Assembly: GCA_046566065.1 (NCBI GenBank) | Contig: JBKHXK010000008.1 | Location: 15,078-79,077, forward strand | DNA from: MB1-2 sp046566065 | GTDB lineage: Bacteria > Actinomycetota > CADDZG01 > WHSQ01 | DNA length: 64,000 nucleotides | Direction of reading: 5' to 3' | In this document: positions 32,965 to 42,147 of the stretch, piece by piece | Layout: the number at the start of each line of letters is the position of its first letter | How positions within the stretch are numbered: position 1 is the first letter of the stretch | Made by a program: the position numbers and the translations under genes | Notes under the pieces: generated by a model | Database searches by the model: none | The model's input: only the letters and a program-made list of their open reading frames with translations | Told to the model about the DNA's origin: nothing

Positions 32965-34012
32965 CGAACCCAGGAGCACGACCCCAGGGGGGCCTAAGGA
33001 CGGTCCTCTGATCCACACCGGGGTCGAAATGGCAGGGCTCGAGGAGCCGGAGCAGCAGGCGGTGGATCATGGTCCTGCGCTCTCGGGGCCGGATCCGTCC
33101 GGCGCGGGGGCGCAGGTAGCTGCAGCGGCAGGTGATGCTCCGACCCATCAGGCCAGCCTCTGGGGCGACGCATGGAGACAGTTGCGTCGCAACCCCTTCT
33201 TCATCCTTCCAGTCGTTCTCCTCATCTTCTTCACGGTCATGGCGATCGCCCCTCAGTTGTTCACGGATGGCGACCCGTACGACTGCAACGTCAGGAACAA
33301 CATCGTGGACGGCCAGCTCCTGATCCGGGGCCCGTCCGAGGGCCACCCGTTCGGCTTTGACGTACAGGGCTGCGACTACTACACCCGGGTCGTCTACGGA
33401 GCGCGGGTATCGCTGACGATCGGCCTCCTCACGGTGTTCTTCTCGTCATTGATCGCCGTCGCTCTGGGCGCGCTGTCGGGCTTCTACGGTGGCTGGCTCG
33501 ATGGCCTGATCGCTCGCGTTGCGGACATCGTGTTCGCCGTCCCACTCACACTCGGCGGGATCATCATCCTGAACACCTTGGGAGACCGGAACGTCTGGAA
33601 CGTTTCTCTAGCGCTGCTGGTGCTCGGCTGGCCCACGACGATGCGTTTGATGCGCTCATCGATCCTTAGCGTGAAAGAGATGGATTACGTATCCGCGGCT
33701 CGAGCGCTGGGCGGCAGTGACTGGCGCATCCTTCGCCGTCACATCCTCCCGAACGGTATGGCGCCGGTGATCGTCTACTCGACGATCACGGTCGGCATCA
33801 TCATCGCGACCGAGGCAACGTTGTCCTTCCTGGGTGTCGGCCTCCAGTTGCCGGCGGTCTCGTGGGGATTGATGATCAGTGGAGCGCAGTACCGCATCCT
33901 GGAGTATCCCCACCTCCTCTTCTTCCCGGCCACGGCTCTGGTCCTCCTGGTGTTCAGCTTCATCTTGCTCGGTGACGCTCTCCGCGACGCTCTGGACCCG
34001 AGGCTGCGATGA
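32957..34012 (+). CDS. Peptide ABC transporter permease (DppC/OppC type)
   Basis: 351 aa from ATG 32957. The cytosolic N-terminus of about 70 residues is longer than usual and Pro/Gly/Ala rich, followed by WRQLRRNPFFILPVVLLIFF, an extracellular loop with two cysteines, and the coupling loop DYVSAARALGGSDWRILRRHILPN. It ends RDALDPRLR, the typical DppC C-terminus. The stop overlaps the ATPase start (ATGA). Confidence 0.93.
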   Translation: MSDEPRSTTPGGPKDGPLIHTGVEMAGLEEPEQQAVDHGPALSGPDPSGAGAQVAAAAGDAPTHQASLWGDAWRQLRRNPFFILPVVLLIFFTVMAIAPQLFTDGDPYDCNVRNNIVDGQLLIRGPSEGHPFGFDVQGCDYYTRVVYGARVSLTIGLLTVFFSSLIAVALGALSGFYGGWLDGLIARVADIVFAVPLTLGGIIILNTLGDRNVWNVSLALLVLGWPTTMRLMRSSILSVKEMDYVSAARALGGSDWRILRRHILPNGMAPVIVYSTITVGIIIATEATLSFLGVGLQLPAVSWGLMISGAQYRILEYPHLLFFPATALVLLVFSFILLGDALRDALDPRLR

Positions 34013-35058
34013 GCGCACAGTCGACCGGGGTCACCTACGAGTCGCGCCAGCGGGATTACGAGGGCCACCTGCTCGAGATCAAGGACCTCGCGGTCGAGTT
34101 CCGGACCCCGTACGGCGTGGTCAATGCCGTGAACGGGATCAGTTACACGCTGGACCCCGGTGAGACGCTGGCCATCCTGGGTGAGTCCGGGTCGGGTAAG
34201 AGCGTCAGCGCCCAAGCGATCATGGGCATCATCGACTCGCCCCCGGGTTTCATCACGAGTGGCTCGATCACCTACAAGGGCCGGGACCTGTTGAAGCTGC
34301 CGGAGTCGGAACGCCGGAAGGTGCGCGGCCGGGAGATCGCGATGATCTTTCAGGACGCTCTCACCGCACTGAACCCCGTGTTCACGGTCGGGTTCCAGAT
34401 CGGCGAGATGTTCCGCGTGCACCGAGGCATGTCCAAGAAAGACGCCAAGGCGAAGGCGATCGAGCTGATGGACCGGGTGCGGATCCCTTCCGCAAAGGAC
34501 CGGGTCAACGACTATCCCCACCAGTTCTCAGGCGGCATGAGGCAGCGCGTGATGATCGCGATGGCTCTGTCTTTGGACCCCGACATCCTGATCGCCGACG
34601 AGCCGACGACCGCGTTGGACGTGACGGTGCAGGCCCAGATCATGGAGCTCCTGCACGACCTCCAGGCCGAGACCGGGATGGGCTTGATCTTGATCACGCA
34701 CGACCTCGGGGTCGTGGCCGACGTCTCCGATCGCCTGGCCGTGATGTACGCGGGCAAGATCGTCGAGACCGGCGACGTCTACGAGATCTACGGCAACCCG
34801 GCTCACCCCTACACCGAAGGGTTGATGGCCTCCATCCCTCGCATCGATCAGAAGGGCGAGGACCTCAACCCGATCAAGGGTGCTCCACCGAACCTGATGC
34901 GGATCCCGCCGGGCTGTCCTTTCCATCCGCGCTGTCCTTACGCGCGTCAACGATGTGTCGAGGAGGTCCCGCCCTTGTACGAGGTCGCCGCCGGCCGCCG
35001 CAGCGCATGCCACTACTGGGAAGAGGTCGTTGCGAGCACGAGGCCCGCCGATGCCTGA
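34009..35058 (+). CDS. Peptide ABC transporter ATPase (DppD/OppD type)
   Basis: 349 aa. Walker A GESGSGKSVSA, Q-loop FQDALTALNP, signature FSGGMRQRVMIAMAL, Walker B ILIADEPTTALD and H-loop LITHDLGVV. The C-terminal oligopeptide-transporter segment has CPFHPRCPYARQRC, four cysteines that in DppD/OppF relatives hold an iron-sulfur cluster. It powers uptake with the next ATPase. It overlaps the next gene by 8 nt. Confidence 0.94.
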   Translation: MSAQSTGVTYESRQRDYEGHLLEIKDLAVEFRTPYGVVNAVNGISYTLDPGETLAILGESGSGKSVSAQAIMGIIDSPPGFITSGSITYKGRDLLKLPESERRKVRGREIAMIFQDALTALNPVFTVGFQIGEMFRVHRGMSKKDAKAKAIELMDRVRIPSAKDRVNDYPHQFSGGMRQRVMIAMALSLDPDILIADEPTTALDVTVQAQIMELLHDLQAETGMGLILITHDLGVVADVSDRLAVMYAGKIVETGDVYEIYGNPAHPYTEGLMASIPRIDQKGEDLNPIKGAPPNLMRIPPGCPFHPRCPYARQRCVEEVPPLYEVAAGRRSACHYWEEVVASTRPADA

Positions 35059-36109
35059 GACCGCCACTCTCACACCGCTGGATCCGACCGCAGGCAAAGG
35101 AGAACCGATCCTGAGCGTGCGGAATCTCGTCAAGCATTTCCCCCTCACTCAGGGCATCATCTTCAAGAAGCAGATCGGCGCCGTGCAGGCCGTGTCGGAT
35201 GTCAGTTTCGATCTGTATCCCGGAGAGACGCTCGGCTTGGTCGGGGAATCGGGCTGCGGTAAGTCGACCACCGCCAAGCTGTTGCTGCGCCTGGAGAAGG
35301 CGACCGCCGGACAGGCCTTCTACAAGGGCCAGGACATCTTCGAGATGGACAAGAGGGAGCTGCGCAACCTGAGGCGCAACATCCAGATCGTGTTCCAGGA
35401 TCCCTACGCATCGCTCAACCCGCGTATGACGGTCGGAGACATCATCTCGGAGGCTTGGGAGATCCATAAGGGGGTCGTGCCGAAAGAGAAGCACGCGAGC
35501 AAGGTGCAAGAGCTCCTCGAGGTCGTCGGTCTCGACCCGGGACATACGAATCGTTACCCCCACCAGTTCTCGGGTGGGCAACGTCAGCGCATCGGCGTCG
35601 CTCGCGCTCTCGCGTTGAACCCCGAGATCATCATCCTGGACGAGCCGGTATCCGCGCTCGACGTTTCCGTCCAGGCGCAGGTCGTGAACCTGCTCGAGAG
35701 CCTCCAGAAGGAGTTCGGCCTCTCCTACGTGTTCATCGCGCACGATCTTTCTGTCGTGCGCCACATCTCGGATCGCGTGGCGGTGATGTATCTCGGGAAG
35801 ATCGTCGAGATCGGCACTCAAGAAGAGGTCTATGAGAAGCCGTCGATGCCTTACACGCAGGCTCTGCTCTCCGCGGTGCCGGTTCCCGATCCGCGAGCGC
35901 GCGAGATGAAGAAACGGATCATGCTGCAGGGAGACGTCCCGAGCCCCGCTAACCCACCCTCAGGTTGTCGTTTCCGCACCCGTTGTTGGAAGGCTGAAGA
36001 CATCTGTGCCGAGGAGGAGCCTGCTCTGATCGACCGCGGCCAGGGTCATCCCAGCGCCTGTCACTTCGCAGAGATCGAGAAGGTAGTAGTACCGACCACC
36101 ACCCCCTGA
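35051..36109 (+). CDS. Peptide ABC transporter ATPase (DppF/OppF type)
   Basis: 352 aa from ATG 35051. Walker A GESGCGKSTTA, Q-loop FQDPYASLNP, signature FSGGQRQRIGVARAL, Walker B IIILDEPVSALD, H-loop FIAHDLSVV, and the C-terminal cysteine cluster (GCRFRTRCWKAEDIC). Last gene of the first operon. The frame is open upstream within the previous gene; the start is fixed by the overlap and the family length. Confidence 0.93.
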   Translation: MPETATLTPLDPTAGKGEPILSVRNLVKHFPLTQGIIFKKQIGAVQAVSDVSFDLYPGETLGLVGESGCGKSTTAKLLLRLEKATAGQAFYKGQDIFEMDKRELRNLRRNIQIVFQDPYASLNPRMTVGDIISEAWEIHKGVVPKEKHASKVQELLEVVGLDPGHTNRYPHQFSGGQRQRIGVARALALNPEIIILDEPVSALDVSVQAQVVNLLESLQKEFGLSYVFIAHDLSVVRHISDRVAVMYLGKIVEIGTQEEVYEKPSMPYTQALLSAVPVPDPRAREMKKRIMLQGDVPSPANPPSGCRFRTRCWKAEDICAEEEPALIDRGQGHPSACHFAEIEKVVVPTTTP

Positions 36110-36147
36110 CGAGTGCTGTTTCGGCTCTACCTTCGGTGAGGGCCGCT

Positions 36148-37350
36148 CTAGCCGCCGATCCCCTCGATCTCGGCGGTGCGATGGCTCGGGTCCCTCTCGC
36201 TCCCCGGCGGCCTTCCCTTGAAGAGAGCGGTAAGAGCCGGAGGCACGATCAAGGTGGTCGCCACGCTCATCACGACGACGACCCCATAGAGGTCCGGCCC
36301 GATGATGCCGCGGGTCAACCCGATCGTTGCCACCAGTATCCCCACCTCGCCGCGCGGCACCATGCCGACGCCCACGATCGTTGCCGATCGCTTCCCCATG
36401 GGGGCCGCTGCCAACCCACACCCGATCAGCTTCCCGATCACGGCTAAGAGGATCACGAGGACGGCGAGCAGGATGTTGGACGAGTCGGAGAAAACGCTGA
36501 GATCGACCATCGTGCCCGTGACCACGAAGAAGAAGGGCACGAGCAACGAATAGACCGGCTCCAGTCGTTCCTCCAGCTGGTAGCGCTCGCGCGTCTCGGC
36601 GAAGGCCATCCCGGCCAGGAACGCGCCGATGATCGCGGCGAGCTCCAGCCTTCCCGCCAGCGCGGCTAGCCCCAGGCACAGCGCGAGTGCGATCGCGAAC
36701 ACCTGCACCTTTGGCAGTTGGTCCAGCAGCGGTGTGGCCCGATCGACCAAGCGTGGGCCGAGCCCCCCGACCAGGAGCACGAAGCCGATCGCGAGGCCGG
36801 CCAGCAGCAAGACAGAGCCGAGCGTGAGATCACCCACGACCGAGCCTGCGACGACGGCCAGGACGAGCAGCCCCAGGATGTCGTCGACCACCGCGGCCCC
36901 CAACACGACCCGGCTCTCGGGCTCTCGTATCCGACCCAGGTCGGACAGCACCCGGGCCGTTACTCCGACGGAGGTGGCCACCATGGCCGTCCCCACGAAG
37001 AGGGCGTCGGGGGTGGGGTCGCCGAGGAGCTTCAGCAAGGCGAAGCCGAGGATGAAAGGGACGACGACCCCGGCGGCTCCCACGGCCAGCGAGCGTCCAC
37101 CGACGACCTTGAGATCGGACAGAGGTGTATCCAGGCCCACCGCGAACAGCAGGATGATCGCCCCCAACTCCTGCAGGACCTCATGCGTATGCGAGTGCCC
37201 TATCAGGCCGACCAGATGGGGGCCGAACAGGATCCCGGCCAGGAGTTCCCCGATCACGGGGGGTTGCCCGAAGCGTTCGAATACGTAGCCGAACACCTTG
37301 GCTAGGGCGAAGATAAGGGCCAGGTCGATCAGGATCGCTTCGGTGGTCAT
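36148..37350 (-). CDS. Cation/proton antiporter (CPA2 family, NapA/KefB type)
   Basis: 400 aa with about 12-13 transmembrane helices and no C-terminal TrkA-N domain. LLFAVGLDTPLSDL and VVLGAAVVDDILGLLVLAVV carry the paired Asp residues of electrogenic Na+/H+ exchangers; MVPRGEVGILVATIGL is the conserved late motif. It should exchange sodium or potassium for protons. It is the only minus-strand gene between the two peptide operons, 38 nt from the end of the first one. Confidence 0.9.
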   Translation of the reverse strand: MTTEAILIDLALIFALAKVFGYVFERFGQPPVIGELLAGILFGPHLVGLIGHSHTHEVLQELGAIILLFAVGLDTPLSDLKVVGGRSLAVGAAGVVVPFILGFALLKLLGDPTPDALFVGTAMVATSVGVTARVLSDLGRIREPESRVVLGAAVVDDILGLLVLAVVAGSVVGDLTLGSVLLLAGLAIGFVLLVGGLGPRLVDRATPLLDQLPKVQVFAIALALCLGLAALAGRLELAAIIGAFLAGMAFAETRERYQLEERLEPVYSLLVPFFFVVTGTMVDLSVFSDSSNILLAVLVILLAVIGKLIGCGLAAAPMGKRSATIVGVGMVPRGEVGILVATIGLTRGIIGPDLYGVVVVMSVATTLIVPPALTALFKGRPPGSERDPSHRTAEIEGIGG

Positions 37351-37403
37351 CGGTCAGCGGACCCTAACGGGGCTCGGATGCGTACCGAAAGGCTTCAGAC
37401 CCC

Positions 37404-37419
37404 ACTACACCGATAGTAG
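37404..37419 (+). promoter_or_regulatory. CTAC-N7-GTAG motif upstream of oligopeptide operon 2
   Basis: ACTACACCGATAGTAG, 13 of 16 identical to the motif at 30249, lies 69 nt before the second binding-protein gene, a similar distance to that in operon 1. It is in the 138-bp region divergent from the antiporter gene, which it could also control. Confidence 0.5.
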
Positions 37420-37488
37420 CCATTCTTCTTTTACAGACCTATACTGCTCGCTCACGTAGGTAGCTCTCAAGTCTCGGGGGGGTAAGGG

Positions 37489-39165
37489 ATGCGTACACGT
37501 CTCAGGCTGGTCGCGATCCTCGCGGTCCTGGCTCTCATAGCTGCTGCATGCGGCGGCGACGACGGCGGCACCACTAGCGAGGACGACGGGGGCGGGACCA
37601 CTGCAGACGCCACGCTGACCTTCGGGACCTCGGCCGATCCGGTCGTTCTCGACGGAGCGCTCGTCTCCGACGGTGAGTCCCTCCGAGCGATCGACCAGAT
37701 ATTCGAGGGCCTGGTGACGCTGGCTCCGGGGGGGACGGAAGTGGTGCCCGGCCTCGCTACCGAGTGGGAGGCGTCTGAGGACGGCACCTCCTACACGTTC
37801 CAGCTGCAGGAAGGCGTGAAGTTCCACGACGGTACGGACTTCAACGCCGAAGCAGTCTGTTTCAACTTCGATCGCTGGTACAACTTCAAAGGATCGTTCC
37901 AGAACCCCGCGGCCAGCTACTACTGGCAGACGGTGTTCGGCGGGTTCTCCGACGGCAAAACGGAGTCTCTCTACGAATCGTGTGAGGCGACCAGCGACAC
38001 CGAGGTGGTCCTGAACCTCACCAAGCCCTCGGCCTCGATCCTGCCTGCTCTTGCACTTACCAACTTCACCATCGCCAGCCCGACCGCTCTGGAGGAGTAC
38101 GACGCCGACGCCGGCAAGGTCGATGCAGAGGGCATCTTCAGTCCGACCGGCACCTACGCGACCGAGCATCCAACAGGTACGGGCCCCTTCAAGTTCGAGT
38201 CCTGGGAACGTGGCCAGGCCCTCACCATGGTCCGCAACGAGGACTACTGGGGAGATGCGCCCGGGAACATCCAGACGCTTATCTTCCAGCCGATCGCGGA
38301 CCCGGCAGCACGACTTCAGGCCCTGCAGAACGGCGAGATCCAGGGTTACGACCTCGTCGACCCGCAGGACTTCGAGACGATCGAGGGCGACGAGAACCTC
38401 CAGCTTCTCAAGCGTCCGGCCTTCAACGTGGGTTACGTCGGCTTCAACCAGGCGGTTCCGCCGCTCGATCAACTCGAGGTGCGCCAGGCGATCGCGCACT
38501 CGATCGATCGGCAAGAGATCGTCGACGCCTTCTACGGAGGTCAAGGGGTCGTTGCTCACCAGTTCATGCCACCGGAGCTATTCGGATACGCCGACGACGT
38601 GACCCAGTACGAGTACGACCCAGAGAAGGCCGCCCAGATCCTCGAGGAGGCCGGCATCGAGACGCCGGTCGAGATCGACTTCGCCTACCCGACCGACGTC
38701 GAGCGCCCCTACATGCCGGATCCGCAGGCCAACTTCGAGGCGATGGTGGCCGATCTCGAGGAGAACGGTCTCTTCAAGGTCGAGAAGAAGGCTGCCACCT
38801 GGAGCCCGGACTACCTCGACAATGCCGACAACGGCCGTTACGGCCTCTACCTGCTCGGCTGGACGGGTGACTTCGGCGACCCGGACAACTTCATCGGCAC
38901 TTTCTTCCAGACGCCTCAGAAGGCCTGGGGCTTCGACAACGAGGAGATCTTCAACTGCCTCGACGAAGCCGAGGTCGAGACGGACGAAGACGCTCGGGTC
39001 GCTCTCTACGAGGAATGCAACCGGCTGATCATGGACTTCCTCCCGGGTCTGCCGTACGTGCACACCGAGCCGGGTCTAGCCTTCACGGCCAACGTCAGTG
39101 GCTATGAGCCGAGTCCCGTCTCTCTGGAACCGTTCTCGATCGTCACGGTCGAAGGCGGAGAGTAA
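37489..39165 (+). CDS. Peptide ABC transporter substrate-binding lipoprotein (family 5)
   Basis: 558 aa. Lipobox LIAAACGG and linker are almost the same as in the protein at 30325, but the body differs: LTFGTSADPVVLDGALVSDG, IFEGLVTLAPGGTEVVPGL, VKFHDGTDFNAEAVCFNFDRW, then YVGFNQAVPPLDQLEVRQAI. This is closer to the DppA type for di- or oligopeptides. GGGGGG lies six nucleotides before ATG. A hairpin at 39185 separates it from the permease. Confidence 0.93.
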   Translation: MRTRLRLVAILAVLALIAAACGGDDGGTTSEDDGGGTTADATLTFGTSADPVVLDGALVSDGESLRAIDQIFEGLVTLAPGGTEVVPGLATEWEASEDGTSYTFQLQEGVKFHDGTDFNAEAVCFNFDRWYNFKGSFQNPAASYYWQTVFGGFSDGKTESLYESCEATSDTEVVLNLTKPSASILPALALTNFTIASPTALEEYDADAGKVDAEGIFSPTGTYATEHPTGTGPFKFESWERGQALTMVRNEDYWGDAPGNIQTLIFQPIADPAARLQALQNGEIQGYDLVDPQDFETIEGDENLQLLKRPAFNVGYVGFNQAVPPLDQLEVRQAIAHSIDRQEIVDAFYGGQGVVAHQFMPPELFGYADDVTQYEYDPEKAAQILEEAGIETPVEIDFAYPTDVERPYMPDPQANFEAMVADLEENGLFKVEKKAATWSPDYLDNADNGRYGLYLLGWTGDFGDPDNFIGTFFQTPQKAWGFDNEEIFNCLDEAEVETDEDARVALYEECNRLIMDFLPGLPYVHTEPGLAFTANVSGYEPSPVSLEPFSIVTVEGGE

Positions 39166-39184
39166 GTAGCAAACGTATAGAGCA

Positions 39185-39211
39185 GGGGCGGGAGAGATCT
39201 TCTCCCGCCCC
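39185..39211 (+). terminator. Intra-operon hairpin (attenuator) after binding-protein gene 2
   Basis: GGGGCGGGAGA-GATCT-TCTCCCGCCCC, an 11-bp perfect stem followed by TTACTCTTT, lies between the binding protein and the permease, as in the first operon although the sequence is unrelated. Confidence 0.75.
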
Positions 39212-39225
39212 TTACTCTTTCCGAC

Positions 39226-40230
39226 ATGCTGAAGTTCGTCGTTCGACGACTGCTGCAGATGATCCCTATCCTGGCGATCCTGTCGGTGCTGCTCTTCCTG
39301 TTCATCCGCTCTCTTCCGGGCGGCCCTGCGATCGCGCTCCTCGGCGAGCGCGCCACCGAGGAGGGGATCGAGCAGATCGAGAAAGAGCTCGGACTGGACG
39401 ATCCGCTGCCGGTTCAGTACGGGCGCTACATGCGCAACGTGCTGCGAGGGGACCTGGGATCGAGCACGAGAACGAGGCAGCCTGTGGTCGAGGAGCTGAA
39501 GCAGCGTTTCCCCGCGACCGTGGAGCTGAGCTTGGCAGCGATGTTGTTCGCCATCGTTGTGGGGATCCCGCTGGGGTTCATCGCCGCCAAGCGCTATCTC
39601 GGTTTACTCGATAACTCGAGCTTGTTCCTCTCATTGATCGGGATCAGCTTCCCCGTCTTCTTCCTGGCTCTCCTTCTGAAGTACCTATTCGCGATCAAGC
39701 TGGGGTGGTTGCCGACGATCGGCCGGATCGACGTGACGCGAGGGCTCGATACACCCACCAACTTCTATCTGTTCGATGCTGCGATGGCAGGTGACTGGGA
39801 TGCGTTCAAAGACGTGGCCCGCCATCTCGTGCTTCCGGCGATCGCGCTGGGCACGATCCCACTGGCGATCGTGACGCGCATCACACGCGCCGCCACCCTG
39901 GATGTCCTGAACGAGGACTACGTGCGGACGGCCCGCGCGAAAGGCCTGGATCCCAGGGTCGTCGATAGCCGCCACATCATGAAGAACGCGATGCTGCCGG
40001 TGGTCACCATCGTGGGATTGCAGACCGGTCTGCTGCTGACGGGCGCCGTACTGACCGAGACCGTGTTCGCCTGGCCCGGCGTGGGTAGCTGGATCCTCGA
40101 TGCGATCCGGAACCGGGACTACGCGGTACTTCAGGGAGGCATCCTGTTCTTCGCCGTGATGGTGGCGCTGGTTAACCTGCTCGTGGACGTGTCCTATGCC
40201 TTTCTCAATCCGAAGATCCGGCTGAGATGA
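39226..40230 (+). CDS. Peptide ABC transporter permease (DppB type)
   Basis: 334 aa. VVRRLLQMIPILAILSVLLFLFI is the first helix; LGLDDPLPVQYGRYMRNVLRGDLG is the standard DppB periplasmic motif; the coupling loop is DYVRTARAKGLDPRVVDSRHIMKNAMLPVV. An insertion around residues 165-190 (GRIDVTRGLDTPTNFYL) is longer than in the paralogue at 32041. ATG has no clear ribosome-binding site. Seven nucleotides separate it from the next gene. Confidence 0.93.
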   Translation: MLKFVVRRLLQMIPILAILSVLLFLFIRSLPGGPAIALLGERATEEGIEQIEKELGLDDPLPVQYGRYMRNVLRGDLGSSTRTRQPVVEELKQRFPATVELSLAAMLFAIVVGIPLGFIAAKRYLGLLDNSSLFLSLIGISFPVFFLALLLKYLFAIKLGWLPTIGRIDVTRGLDTPTNFYLFDAAMAGDWDAFKDVARHLVLPAIALGTIPLAIVTRITRAATLDVLNEDYVRTARAKGLDPRVVDSRHIMKNAMLPVVTIVGLQTGLLLTGAVLTETVFAWPGVGSWILDAIRNRDYAVLQGGILFFAVMVALVNLLVDVSYAFLNPKIRLR

Positions 40231-40237
40231 GGCGCGG

Positions 40238-41134
40238 ATGAGCATCGCTCAAGCGGAGGCCAGGGAGCTCGCCCTCGAACAGCCCGCAGGGCTCTGGACG
40301 GACGCGTTCGATCGCATCAAGCGAAACCCTAGCGCGATCCTCGGAGCGGTTCTGATCCTCACGTTCGTGATCACCGCGCTGTTCGCCCCCTGGATCGCTC
40401 CCCACGGACCGAACGAGCAGGTGGGCAGCCTCAGCGGGAACGGATTGCCTCCCGGGGACGGTCACCTCTTCGGGCTGGATAAGCAAGGACGCGACTACTT
40501 CTCGCGTGTCGTCTACGGCGCTCGTCTGTCGCTGCTCGTAGGCGTCGTGTCCGTAGCGGTGGGTCTGAGTCTGGGCCTGTTGCTCGGAGCTACCGCAGGC
40601 TATTTCGGTAAGTGGGTGGACAACCTGATCATGCGAGCCATGGACGTCATCTTGTCTGTCCCGGCCTTCTTGCTGGCCATCGGGCTCGTCACGTTGCTGG
40701 GTCGCGGCCTGTTCCAGATCATGGTTGCCGTTGGCCTGACCACCGTGCCGATATTCGCGCGCCTGCTCCGAGGATCGATCTTGGCCCAGCGCGAATCCGA
40801 GTACGCGCTAGCGGCTCGATCGATCGGCGTCCCGGGCCGGCGGCTGTTGCTGCGTCACATCCTGCCTAACTCGATATCTCCGGTCATCGTCCAGGGGACA
40901 CTCGCAGTGGCGACCGCGATCATCGAGGTGGCCGCTCTGAGCTTCGTGGGACTCGGCCCGGCAGATCCCGGACTTCCAGAGTGGGGAAAGATGCTCGCGG
41001 ACAGTGCGAGCCGCTTGGAGTCGGGCGCCCATCTCGTGTTCTTCCCGGGCATGGCGATCGTGATCTCCACCCTCGGCTTCAACATGATCGGTGACGGCCT
41101 GAGAGAAGCCATCGACCCGAAGCTGCGCTCGTGA
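40238..41134 (+). CDS. Peptide ABC transporter permease (DppC type)
   Basis: 298 aa. It opens with a short cytosolic segment and DAFDRIKRNPSAILGAVLILTF, then GLDKQGRDYFSRVVYGARLSLLVG, the coupling loop EYALAARSIGVPGRRLLLRHILPN and the C-terminal REAIDPKLRS. Six helices are expected. It partners the permease at 39226. The stop overlaps the GTG of the next gene (GTGA). Confidence 0.93.
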   Translation: MSIAQAEARELALEQPAGLWTDAFDRIKRNPSAILGAVLILTFVITALFAPWIAPHGPNEQVGSLSGNGLPPGDGHLFGLDKQGRDYFSRVVYGARLSLLVGVVSVAVGLSLGLLLGATAGYFGKWVDNLIMRAMDVILSVPAFLLAIGLVTLLGRGLFQIMVAVGLTTVPIFARLLRGSILAQRESEYALAARSIGVPGRRLLLRHILPNSISPVIVQGTLAVATAIIEVAALSFVGLGPADPGLPEWGKMLADSASRLESGAHLVFFPGMAIVISTLGFNMIGDGLREAIDPKLRS

Positions 41135-42147
41135 GTCTGCTAAGCGTTCGCGACCTCAAGATCAGGTTCGAGACCCGTCGCTCGACGATCTACGCGGTGA
41201 ATGGGATCTCGTTCGACCTCGAACCCGGTGACACCCTGGGCATCGTCGGCGAGTCTGGTTGCGGCAAGAGCGTTGCGTCCCTCGGGATGCTCGGGATCCT
41301 TCCCAAAACGGCGCGCGTCGAGGGTGAGGTGAACTTCGACGCCAGGGATCTGGTGAAGCTGCCGGACTCCCAGCTCCGAGCCATCCGAGGCAAAGAGATC
41401 GCGATGGTCTTCCAGGACCCGATGACCTCGCTCAACCCGGTGCTGAAGATCGGACGCCAGTTGACGGAGTCTCTCCGCAAGCACCTGGATATGGACAAGG
41501 ACGAAGCCCGGGCCGAGGCCGTTCGTCTGCTGGACCAGGTCGGCATCCCCGACGCGCGGGATCGTTTGAACGACTATCCCCATCAGTTCTCCGGCGGCAT
41601 GCGGCAGAGGGTGATGATCGCGATAGCGATCTCCTGCCAGCCCCGTGTCCTTATCGCGGACGAACCCACGACCGCTCTCGACGTGACGATCCAGGCCCAG
41701 ATCCTCGAGTTGCTCAAAGAGCTGGTGAAGCAACGCGAGATGGCCTTGATCCTGATCACGCACGACCTCGGTGTCGTGGCCGGTGTGTGCGACCGGACCA
41801 ACGTGATGTACGCGGGTCGCTTCGTCGAGACCGGCCCCACCGACGAGTTGTTCGCACGCCCTCGTCATCCCTACACCCTTGGCCTGCTCCGTTCGGTGCC
41901 GAGGCTGGATGCGTCGCGCAAGATCAGGCTCGAGCCCATCAAGGGGACCGTACGCAGTATGACCAGCGAACCCACGAGTTGCGCGTTCGCACCGCGTTGC
42001 GGTTACTCGGTCGAGAAGTCGTTGTGCGAGCTTCCGGTGCTCGAACCGATCGACACCCCCGACCACTTCGTGGCGTGTTTCAACCCGGTTCCGGACGCCG
42101 ACCTGCCGCGCAAGCCGGGTCCCGTGTCGGATGCGGAGTCGGCATGA
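41131..42147 (+). CDS. Peptide ABC transporter ATPase (DppD type)
   Basis: 338 aa from GTG. Walker A GESGCGKSVAS, Q-loop FQDPMTSLNP, signature FSGGMRQRVMIAIAI, Walker B VLIADEPTTALD, H-loop LITHDLGVV. The C-terminal segment has only part of the cysteine cluster (TSCAFAPRCGY, later SLCEL and ACFNP). Overlaps the next ATPase gene by 4 nt (ATGA). Confidence 0.93.
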   Translation: MSLLSVRDLKIRFETRRSTIYAVNGISFDLEPGDTLGIVGESGCGKSVASLGMLGILPKTARVEGEVNFDARDLVKLPDSQLRAIRGKEIAMVFQDPMTSLNPVLKIGRQLTESLRKHLDMDKDEARAEAVRLLDQVGIPDARDRLNDYPHQFSGGMRQRVMIAIAISCQPRVLIADEPTTALDVTIQAQILELLKELVKQREMALILITHDLGVVAGVCDRTNVMYAGRFVETGPTDELFARPRHPYTLGLLRSVPRLDASRKIRLEPIKGTVRSMTSEPTSCAFAPRCGYSVEKSLCELPVLEPIDTPDHFVACFNPVPDADLPRKPGPVSDAESA

